Shown here in pieces: positions 1-5,410 of a DNA stretch of 5,877 bases. Position 1 is the stretch's first letter. Each line of letters starts with the position of its first letter. Source of the DNA: Alphaproteobacteria bacterium (GTDB lineage: Bacteria; Pseudomonadota; Alphaproteobacteria; Kiloniellales; J153); the NCBI GenBank assembly GCA_003693905.1, contig RFLL01000426.1, positions 1 to 5,877 on the forward strand, in the 5' to 3' direction. Below the pieces are notes generated by a model. The model had not been told where the DNA came from, did no database searches, and worked only from the letters and a program-made list of their open reading frames with translations. The position numbers and the translations under genes were made by a program.

Positions 1-481
1 GGCCGAAGGGTTGGGCGCGCTCGGCCGGATCGTTCCCTGGGAGGCGATGCAGGAGGAAAATCCGTATCTCGGCTACCTGGCCCTGGCCGACGTTCTGGTC
101 GTCACCGGTGAAAGCGAATCGATGCTGTCCGAGGCGGCGGCCACCGGCAAGCCGGTCTACATCTACCCCGTGGCCGAGCGCGGCCCCGGCCTATGGGGCC
201 GGATCGAAGACTGGGTGGCCGCCCGCGCCCACGCCCGGCGGCTGAACCGGCGCGGTACGGTGCGCCCGCAGCGCGGCCTCGATCACCTTTGCGCCCGCCT
301 GATCGCACGCGGTATCGTACAGCCGCGCCGCGACGTGCGGCTGCTGCACGAAAAGCTGATGGCGCTGGGAATCGCGCGACCGTTCGGCGGGCCGCTGGAA
401 CTCTGGAGCCCGCCGCCGCTGCACGAAGCCGAAGCCGTGGCCGGGCAGGTACGGGCGCTGCTCGGTCTGGGCGACGCCTGA
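1..481 (+). CDS. ELM1/GtrOC1-family putative glycosyltransferase, C-terminal part (5' end outside window)
   Basis: The reading frame (codons starting at base 2) is open through the left edge, so the gene begins upstream; the TTG at 11 is an internal Leu codon rather than a supported start. The 159 visible residues contain the signature ENPYLGYLALAD (residues 19-30), then VVTGESESMLSEAAATGKPV (33-52), which resembles the C-terminal domain of the ELM1 family (Pfam 'mitochondrial fission ELM1', bacterial members now called ELM1/GtrOC1 putative glycosyltransferases). The SEAAATGKPV stretch looks like the nucleotide-sugar side of a GT-B domain. Residues 73-129 hold a threefold 19-residue repeat. 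The end, LELWSPPPLHEAEAVAGQVRAL, is also family-like. Family members are roughly 300-400 residues, so about half is visible. It lies 55 bp upstream of the oxygenase gene in a glycan locus, which supports a sugar-transfer role over the eukaryote-derived family name. The activity is inferred and no substrate can be assigned. Confidence 0.85.
   Translation, partial: AEGLGALGRIVPWEAMQEENPYLGYLALADVLVVTGESESMLSEAAATGKPVYIYPVAERGPGLWGRIEDWVAARAHARRLNRRGTVRPQRGLDHLCARLIARGIVQPRRDVRLLHEKLMALGIARPFGGPLELWSPPPLHEAEAVAGQVRALLGLGDA
218..388 (+). repeat. Threefold 19-residue internal repeat in the ELM1/GtrOC1-like protein
   Basis: Three consecutive 57-bp units (218-274, 275-331, 332-388) encode degenerate copies of the same 19-residue module. 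Aligned at their cores they read LNRRGTVRP, LIARGIVQP and LMALGIARP. The Leu, Gly and Pro fall at residues 81/85/89, 100/104/108 and 119/123/127 of the visible part, an exact 19-residue period, and a basic residue precedes each Leu (R80, R99, K118). Nucleotide identity between units is modest, so this is an old protein repeat and not a recent DNA duplication. From memory, other family members carry at least one or two such units before the terminal helix. Confidence 0.6.
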
Positions 482-536
482 GATGCGCCGGTGCCTTCCC
501 CGCCGTCCCATCCCCTGACGAAGGACAGCAAGGACC

Positions 537-1250
537 ATGGGCTATCTGGATCTGGATCGCCTGGCCACCATCGATCCGGCGTCGTTCCGGGATCAGAAGC
601 CGTTCCCGTGGCTCAATCCGGCCGGGCTTCTGCATGAAGACGCCTACCGGCGCCTGGTCGAGACGTTGCCGGACGTCTCGCTGCTCAAGCCGGTGTTCGG
701 GGCCAGGCGGCTGCACGGCCAGCAGAGCCACGACCGGTATACCCTCGAATACGACGACGATCTGCCGATTGCCGATCCGTGGAAGGAATTCGCCGCCGAG
801 CTGCGCGGTGGCGCGTACCGCGACTTTCTAGCCCGGATGCTGGGTACGCGCGCCTTCGATCTCAACCTGCACTGGCACTACACACCGAAGGGGTGTTCGG
901 TGTCCCCGCACTGCGACTCGAAACGCAAGCTCGGCTCGCACATCTTCTATTTCAACACCGAGGACGACTGGGATCCGGCCTGGGGTGGCGAGACGCTGGT
1001 TCTCGACGACGGCGGGCGGTTCGATCCCCGCTCGGCGCCGCGCTTCGAGGATTTCGAGCGCGTCATCCCGGCCCAGGCCCTCGGCAACCGCAGCCTGTTG
1101 TTTGCCCGCACCGACCGCTCCTGGCACGGCGTCAGGGAAATCGTCTGTCCCGAGGGCAAGCTGCGCAAGGTGTTCATCGTGGTCATCAATCGTCGCTCGC
1201 CGGTCACCTGGATCCGCCGCAAGCTGGGTCTGCTGCCCAGGGGATATTGA
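537..1250 (+). CDS. 2OG-Fe(II) oxygenase family protein
   Basis: This 237-residue soluble protein has the hallmarks of a 2-oxoglutarate/Fe(II)-dependent oxygenase (double-stranded beta-helix fold). The HxD metal motif is H125-C-D127 within SPHCDS, and the distal His is probably H197 in SWHGV. Thirteen residues on, R210 (KLRKVFIVVI) is placed to bind the 2OG carboxylate. GGETLVLDD (150-158) between them is the usual strand after the metal motif. The facial triad therefore looks intact. There is no signal peptide or membrane segment, so it should act in the cytoplasm. Two AAGGAC copies (521-526, 530-535) precede the ATG; the first is 11 nt away, the second too close to serve. The gene sits between two glycosyltransferase genes, so hydroxylation of a sugar, acyl chain or nucleotide-sugar precursor is plausible. 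Kdo and lipid A hydroxylases of this fold are known, but I cannot place it in either family. Substrate unknown. Confidence 0.87.
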   Translation: MGYLDLDRLATIDPASFRDQKPFPWLNPAGLLHEDAYRRLVETLPDVSLLKPVFGARRLHGQQSHDRYTLEYDDDLPIADPWKEFAAELRGGAYRDFLARMLGTRAFDLNLHWHYTPKGCSVSPHCDSKRKLGSHIFYFNTEDDWDPAWGGETLVLDDGGRFDPRSAPRFEDFERVIPAQALGNRSLLFARTDRSWHGVREIVCPEGKLRKVFIVVINRRSPVTWIRRKLGLLPRGY

Positions 1251-1284
1251 GCATCCGATGCGTGTGCCGGGCGAACGAGACCGC

Positions 1285-1288
1285 GAGG
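1285..1288 (+). promoter_or_regulatory. Ribosome binding site (GAGG) supporting the GT2 start
   Basis: GAGG lies 6 nt before the ATG at 1295. It favours that ATG over the in-frame TTG (1247, overlapping the oxygenase stop) and GTG (1262), neither of which has a comparable purine run at proper distance. The GT-A domain begins with VVIPVYDR ten residues after this ATG, the normal position for the family. Confidence 0.5.
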
Positions 1289-1294
1289 GCCGTC

Positions 1295-2404
1295 ATGGCG
1301 ACGTCTGATTCGCCCACGCTCAGCGTGGTCATCCCCGTCTACGATCGCCGGCACTATCTGGCCGCCGCCATCGACAGCATCCTGGCGCAGACCTTCGCCG
1401 ATTTCGAGGTCGTGGTCGTCGACGACGGCTCGCGCGACGACAGCGTGGCGGTGGTCCGCAGATACCGCGATCCGCGCGTGCGTCTCGTGCGGCACCAGCA
1501 CAATCGCGGCGTCGCCGCCGCACGCAACACCGGCGTCGCCGCGGCGCGGGGGCGCTACGTCGCCTTTCTCGACAGCGATGACGTGGCCTATCCGGATCGC
1601 CTGGCGCGGCAGGTGGCGTTCCTCGATGCGCACCCCGACGTTGCCGCCGTCGGAGGGTGGATGGACCGCATGGACGCCCGCGGCCGGCCCCTGGGTCGGG
1701 TCCGGCGGCGGCCGGTGGCTCCTGATGACATTGCCGCACAGCGCCTGTTTCGACCCGGGATTCAGAACACCACCGCCATGGCGCGCACCCGTGTGCTCAG
1801 GCGCTATCCTCATGACGAACGCTTCGAGATCGGCGAGGATTTCGACCTGTGGACGCGCATCGCCGCCGATTGCAAACTTGCCAATCTGCCGCGCGTGCTG
1901 GTGCGGGCGCGCCGCCACGGCGCACAGACCACGCGCGAACGTGCCGCACGGGTCGAAGCCGTGCGCGCCGAGGTCCTCGCCCGGCATCTGGAATCGCTCG
2001 GGATCGGGTTCAGCGACGAGGACCTGAGGCGCCACGGTCTGCTGCGGCGCATGCACCGGGAAAGGTTCATCCCCGATCGCGCTTATGTCGACTGGGCCGA
2101 AGCGTGGCTGTTGAAATTGCAGGCGTGCAACGGCGAATGCCGGGCGTTTCCCGAGCCGGCCTTTGCGCACGTGCTGGGCCTGTTCTGGCTCAAGGCCTGC
2201 TGGCACGCTTCGGCCCGGCTCGGAGGGCGGGTCTGGCGGCGGTTTTTCGCATCACCGCTGCGCGTCGGGGCCGCTGGCGGTCTGGTCAAGGACGTCGCCC
2301 TGCGCCTGCCGCGTCCGTTCGCGGCGGCGCGGTTGGACACCGTGGCATTGCCGCGTGCGGACGACATCGCCGAAGATGCGCTCGGCCAGGGGACGATGCG
2401 ATGA
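1295..2404 (+). CDS. Glycosyltransferase family 2 (GT-A fold)
   Basis: The 369-residue protein would transfer a sugar from a nucleotide-sugar donor at the cytoplasmic face of the inner membrane. The N-terminal GT2 domain (about residues 8-210) has all expected landmarks: VVIPVYDR (11-18), the nucleotide-binding VVDDGSRDD (41-49), NRGVAAARNTG (70-80), the metal-binding DSD at 93-95 within FLDSDD, and the ED motif at 181-182 within EDFDLWTRI, where D182 is the likely catalytic base. The rest (about 215-369) is a helical, Arg- and Trp-rich tail that I do not recognise. Its FWLKACWHASARLGGRVWRR stretch looks amphipathic and may attach the enzyme to the membrane. The frame is open far upstream, but the motif position and ribosome binding site select the ATG at 1295. 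Its stop overlaps the start of the sulfotransferase-like gene (ATGA), so translational coupling is likely. Donor and acceptor cannot be predicted. Confidence 0.93.
   Translation: MATSDSPTLSVVIPVYDRRHYLAAAIDSILAQTFADFEVVVVDDGSRDDSVAVVRRYRDPRVRLVRHQHNRGVAAARNTGVAAARGRYVAFLDSDDVAYPDRLARQVAFLDAHPDVAAVGGWMDRMDARGRPLGRVRRRPVAPDDIAAQRLFRPGIQNTTAMARTRVLRRYPHDERFEIGEDFDLWTRIAADCKLANLPRVLVRARRHGAQTTRERAARVEAVRAEVLARHLESLGIGFSDEDLRRHGLLRRMHRERFIPDRAYVDWAEAWLLKLQACNGECRAFPEPAFAHVLGLFWLKACWHASARLGGRVWRRFFASPLRVGAAGGLVKDVALRLPRPFAAARLDTVALPRADDIAEDALGQGTMR
2388..2393 (+). promoter_or_regulatory. Ribosome binding site (AGGGGA) for the sulfotransferase-like gene
   Basis: AGGGGA lies within the last GT2 codons, 7 nt before the ATG at 2401, and supports that start over the in-frame ATG at 2413. 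It also falls at the edge of the 12-bp repeat array, so a change in repeat number there could alter initiation. Confidence 0.5.
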
Positions 2405-2448
2405 ACGAGGCGATGAACGGGGCAACGAACAGGACAAGGAACGGGGTG
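2389..2448 (+). repeat. Degenerate 12-bp tandem repeat across the GT2 stop / sulfotransferase start
   Basis: Four in-register 12-base units follow the start codon: atgaacgaggcg, atgaacggggca, acgaacaggaca, aggaacggggtg. They encode MNEA-MNGA-TNRT-RNGV, with Asn fixed at the second place of every unit. The preceding 12 bases (2389-2400, ggggacgatgcg) match the first unit at 8 of 12 positions and may be a decayed fifth copy. The period is a multiple of three, so copy-number change keeps the reading frame. The array lies before the conserved PAPS-binding domain, in sequence with no evident structural role. Confidence 0.7.
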
Positions 2449-3441
2449 CAGGCGGCTGCATCGCATCCGCCCGCCGACACGCCCGCCCCTTGGCGCGCGG
2501 TCGTGGTGCTTGGCGCCGGACGCAGCGGCACCAGCGCCATCACCCGCGGCCTTCAGGCCCTAGGGGTCGATCTTGGCGAGCGGTTGCGCCCCGGCCGCGG
2601 CAAGAACCCGACCGGGTTCTTCGAGGACCAGGATCTGCTGCGCCTCAACCGGCGGCTGAAGCGCCGTCTCGGCATCCGCGGCGACAGCGTGGCGTTGATC
2701 GATGCGGCACAGTGGGACGCCCCGGCGGTGCGCGCCTTGCAGGCCGAGGCGGTGGCACTCATCCGTCGTCGCTTCGCCGATCGTGCGCTGTGGGGCTACA
2801 AGTACGGCCGGACGCTGCGCATGCTGCCGTTCTGGGAAGCGGTCTACCGCGCCCTCGATCTTGACGTGCGCTATGTCGTCGCCCTGCGCAATCCGCTCAG
2901 CGTCGCGCGTTCGCGCGGCAAGCTCGACCCGCGCCGCGGTACCCGGGAGAAAAGCGACCTCGAATGGCTGGTCAACGTGGTGCCGTACATGGCGATGGTG
3001 CGCGCGCGGCCGTTCGTGGTCGTCGATTACGATCTGGTCATGGCCGATCCACGGCAACAGTTGCGCCGTGTGGCGGCACGACTGGAGCTGCCCGTGAACG
3101 CCGAGACGGAGGCCGGAATCGAACATTACGCGACGCGGTTCCTGCGCCCCGGCATGCGTCACAGCCGCTTCACCATCGACGATCTGGCACGGACGCCGGG
3201 CGTGCATCCGCTGGTGCGCGATGCCTACGGCTGGCTTTACCGGCTGGCCACGGACGAGCTTGCGCCCGATGATGCCGGGCTGTGGCGCGACTGGGCACGG
3301 ATCGAGCGCGAGGTGATCGCCTTGGCCCCGGTACTGCGCCATATCGACGCGGTGGAGGCCGAGCTGCGCCGTGCGCGCGTACACCCGGCCGGGCCGTTGC
3401 AGGCGATCCCGCACCTGTGGCGTCGCCTGCGCCGCGGATGA
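2401..3441 (+). CDS. Sulfotransferase family protein (PAPS-binding P-loop fold)
   Basis: This 346-residue protein resembles bacterial sulfotransferase-family proteins, which transfer sulfate from PAPS to a hydroxyl or amine. The 5'-phosphosulfate loop is LGAGRSGTS (37-45), followed by a helix ending in LGVDLG and by KNPTGFFED (68-76), typical of the bacterial branch. The 3'-phosphate motif is LRNPLSVARS (162-171), with R163 and S171 eight residues apart, the same spacing as R130 and S138 of human SULT1E1. PFVVVDYDLVMADP (204-217) and the following helix match the late part of the fold. There is no signal peptide or membrane segment, so it should be cytoplasmic. The start overlaps the GT2 stop as ATGA. 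The first 16 residues are a 12-bp tandem repeat product and the next 14 look unstructured, so the true domain starts near residue 31. The acceptor is probably a glycan, given the neighbours. Catalytic activity is not proven: I cannot name the catalytic base. Confidence 0.85.
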   Translation: MNEAMNGATNRTRNGVQAAASHPPADTPAPWRAVVVLGAGRSGTSAITRGLQALGVDLGERLRPGRGKNPTGFFEDQDLLRLNRRLKRRLGIRGDSVALIDAAQWDAPAVRALQAEAVALIRRRFADRALWGYKYGRTLRMLPFWEAVYRALDLDVRYVVALRNPLSVARSRGKLDPRRGTREKSDLEWLVNVVPYMAMVRARPFVVVDYDLVMADPRQQLRRVAARLELPVNAETEAGIEHYATRFLRPGMRHSRFTIDDLARTPGVHPLVRDAYGWLYRLATDELAPDDAGLWRDWARIEREVIALAPVLRHIDAVEAELRRARVHPAGPLQAIPHLWRRLRRG

Positions 3442-3494
3442 AGCGGCGTTCGAAGCCGGGCACGATCGACGCGAGACGGCCTTTGCCCCCATGA
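3438..3494 (+). CDS. Possible 18-codon coupling mini-ORF between sulfotransferase and GT4 genes
   Basis: An ATG at 3438 overlaps the sulfotransferase stop (ATGA, 3438-3441). Its frame runs for 18 codons (MKRRSKPGTIDARRPLPP) and stops at 3492-3494, overlapping the GT4 start as a second ATGA (3491-3494). It exactly spans the 49-bp gap. There is no clear ribosome binding site before it, so it would be read only by ribosomes terminating on the upstream gene, which could then restart on GT4. The basic, Pro-ending peptide resembles nothing I know. A chance open frame in GC-rich DNA is the main alternative. Confidence 0.25.
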   Translation: MKRRSKPGTIDARRPLPP

Positions 3495-4774
3495 GCATTC
3501 CTTCCTCTCCTCCTGCCGGGCGTCATCTGGCCCTTCTCGTTCACACGCTGGCCGGCGGTGGAATCGAGCGCGTCGTGCTTACCCTGGCCCGGGCATTTGC
3601 CGCCTGCGGCCACCGTGTCGATGTGCTGGCATGCCGCCCTGATGGCCGCACGGCGGGGGAAGTGCCGGCCGGTGTGCGTGTCGTGCCTTTGCGAGCCGCA
3701 CCGCGGCCGCTTGCTCACGGAGCGATGGTGGCTGCCGATCCGGGTGCCCTGGGGGCCATGGGGCCGATTCTGCGGGCGATCAAACCGCCGTGGGAAATCC
3801 GCCATCTGCCGGCGCTGGCCCGATACCTGAAGGCGGCACGGCCCGATATCGTTCTGGCGGGCAATACGCCGGTCAATCTGATCGCTCTGTGGGCCAGGCG
3901 GCTGGTGCGCTCGAAAGCGCGGGTGTTCGTGACCGAACACGGCAACTTCTCGGCCCAGATCGCTTCTGCCCGCCACCGCGCCCGGCGCGCCTATCCGGCA
4001 CTCGTCCACCGGGCTTATGGCGAGGCCGACGGGATCATCGCCGTTTCGCACGGACTGGCAGATGATCTGGCGCGCTGCGCCGGGTTGCCGCGCGGGCGCA
4101 TCGCGACCATTCCCAATCCGGTCAGTGGTCCCGAAATCGACCGGCTGGCGGCGGAACCGCTCGACCATCCCTGGTTCGGGCCGGATCAGCCGCCGGTCAT
4201 CCTGACCGCCGGGCGCCTTTCGCAGCGGCAGAAGGATTACGCAACCCTGCTTCGGGCTTTTGCCCATGTGCGCGCCGTGCGTCCGGTACGTCTGCTGGTG
4301 CTTGGTGACGGGCGCGACCGGGGGCGGATCGAGCATCAGGCCCGCCTGGCGGCGCCCGATTTCATCGACGATATCGCGTTTCCGGGATGGGTCGACAATC
4401 CGTTCGCCTACATGGCGCGCGCCGCCGTGTTCGTGCTGTCGTCGCCGGCTGAAGGGTTCGGCAACGTGCTGGTCGAAGCGATGGCGTGCGGGTGCCCGGT
4501 CGTCAGCACGGACAGCCCCTACGGCCCGGGGGAAATTCTTGATCGCGGACGTTACGGTGCGCTGACACCGGTCGGTGATGCGTCGGCCCTTGCTGAGGCG
4601 CTGCTCAGGACCTTGGAGGTCCCGCCGTCGCCGGATATTCTGCGCCGGCGCGCGGCCGATTTTTCGGTTGAGCGTGTCGTCGACGAGTATCTGGCCCTGT
4701 TGCTCGGCCCGGCATCGGGGGCCTCATCGCCTGATGCGCCGAAGGCGCAGATTTCCTTGGATAACGGAAAGTAA
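3491..4774 (+). CDS. Glycosyltransferase family 4 (GT-B fold)
   Basis: This 427-residue protein is a retaining GT-B glycosyltransferase expected at the cytoplasmic membrane face. The N-terminal Rossmann domain opens with LALLVHTLAGGGIERVVL (13-30), the typical acceptor-side glycine loop. A second landmark is VFVTEHGN (145-152). The C-terminal donor domain starts near 234 with VILTAGRLSQRQKDY (236-250), containing R242 and K248, which usually contact the donor diphosphate. The EX7E motif is E321 to E329 in EGFGNVLVEAMACGCPVVS. DSPYGPGEIL (341-350) corresponds to a stretch that often reads DCPSGPREIL in relatives. Length is normal, with a short unstructured tail after residue 405. The ATG at 3491 is chosen because the domain begins a few residues later; the only earlier in-frame candidate, GTG at 3371, would overlap the upstream gene by 71 bases. 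The ribosome binding site is weak (GAGACGG, 3473-3479), which fits coupled initiation. Sugar specificity unknown. Confidence 0.94.
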   Translation: MSIPSSPPAGRHLALLVHTLAGGGIERVVLTLARAFAACGHRVDVLACRPDGRTAGEVPAGVRVVPLRAAPRPLAHGAMVAADPGALGAMGPILRAIKPPWEIRHLPALARYLKAARPDIVLAGNTPVNLIALWARRLVRSKARVFVTEHGNFSAQIASARHRARRAYPALVHRAYGEADGIIAVSHGLADDLARCAGLPRGRIATIPNPVSGPEIDRLAAEPLDHPWFGPDQPPVILTAGRLSQRQKDYATLLRAFAHVRAVRPVRLLVLGDGRDRGRIEHQARLAAPDFIDDIAFPGWVDNPFAYMARAAVFVLSSPAEGFGNVLVEAMACGCPVVSTDSPYGPGEILDRGRYGALTPVGDASALAEALLRTLEVPPSPDILRRRAADFSVERVVDEYLALLLGPASGASSPDAPKAQISLDNGK

Positions 4775-4780
4775 TACGCC

Positions 4781-5410
4781 ATGCCGACCAGCCATCCCCG
4801 GCAGGTAAACGAGATCGTCGAACTGATCCGGCGGCTTGATCCGCAACGGATTCTCGATGTCGGGTGCGGGTTTGGAAAGTTCGGCTTTCTCGCCCGCGAA
4901 TACCTCGATGTGTGGGGGGGTGAACACGCTTACGGTGCGTGGACGCGCACCATCGATGCGATCGAGGGATTCTCCCGATACCTGACCCCGGTGCACGATT
5001 TCGTCTACGATCGCGTTCTCGTCGGCAATGCGTGCGACATTCTGCCGCAACTGGATGCGCGCTACGATCTGGTCCTTCTGATCGACATTCTGGAACATTT
5101 CGAACGTGCCGACGGCTTGGCGATCCTGCGCCGCTGCGTTGAACTTTCAGCCAATACCATCGTCTCGACGCCCAAGGACATCGGCGATCAGGAAGACGTG
5201 TTCGAAAACGAACTGGAGGCGCACCGTTCGCAGTGGCGCTACCGCGACTTCGACGAATTTCCGAACCGCGGATTTCTGGCCAATCGGGACTCGATCATCT
5301 GCTGCTACGGTGAAGACGCCCGCCGTGCCGTGCGCAAGGCGCGGTGGAGGTTGATGCGCCATGCCGTCCATGACCTTTGGGGCAACCTGAAATTCACGGT
5401 GCTGCGCTGA
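4781..5410 (+). CDS. Class I SAM-dependent methyltransferase
   Basis: The 209-residue protein has a complete SAM-binding Rossmann core. Motif I is ILDVGCGFGKFGF (24-36), and the second acidic strand is IDAIEGF (58-64), with E62 placed to bind the ribose hydroxyls. NACDILPQL (83-91) provides the adenine-side acidic residue, and motif IV is YDLVLLIDILEHF (95-107). STPKD (129-133) and NELEAHRSQW (143-152) recur in small methyltransferases of this type. There is no signal peptide or membrane helix. It starts 6 bp after the GT4 stop with a weak GGAAAG (4766-4771), so it is almost certainly cotranscribed with and coupled to that gene. The context suggests O- or N-methylation of a sugar, possibly an end-capping methyl that stops chain growth, but protein and small-molecule methyltransferases share these motifs. 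A G7 run (4914-4920) lies in codons 45-47. The last 17 bases overlap the opposing flippase gene. Confidence 0.9.
   Translation: MPTSHPRQVNEIVELIRRLDPQRILDVGCGFGKFGFLAREYLDVWGGEHAYGAWTRTIDAIEGFSRYLTPVHDFVYDRVLVGNACDILPQLDARYDLVLLIDILEHFERADGLAILRRCVELSANTIVSTPKDIGDQEDVFENELEAHRSQWRYRDFDEFPNRGFLANRDSIICCYGEDARRAVRKARWRLMRHAVHDLWGNLKFTVLR

Noticed and set aside
1251..1261. Small inverted repeat gcatc-c-gatgc after the oxygenase stop
   Set aside because: A 5-bp stem with a 1-base loop cannot form a stable hairpin; the match is expected by chance.
779..1294. Upstream extension of the GT2 frame into the oxygenase gene
   Set aside because: The extra N-terminus is a shadow of the oxygenase sequence, and the GT2 domain begins ten residues after the ATG at 1295, which has its own GAGG site.
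1258..1308. 16-codon frame in the gap between the oxygenase and GT2 genes
   Set aside because: It does not touch the upstream stop codon, has no ribosome binding site of its own and runs into the GT2 gene, so it lacks the precise coupling seen at 3438-3494.
947..2206. Long antisense open frame (419 codons) opposite the oxygenase and GT2 genes
   Set aside because: It is the mirror of two well-supported + strand genes. In GC-rich DNA the complementary frame is often open, and its translation has no domain and a biased His/Arg/Pro/Gly composition.
2560..4336. Two long antisense open frames opposite the sulfotransferase and GT4 genes (2560-3498 and 3170-4336)
   Set aside because: They lie opposite recognisable genes, overlap each other and show no motif; they follow from the high GC at third codon positions.
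4772..4777. TAATAC as a -10 promoter element before the methyltransferase
   Set aside because: It sits 3 bases from the start codon, leaving no room for a transcription start and leader, and no matching -35 box is evident. The taa is simply the GT4 stop codon.
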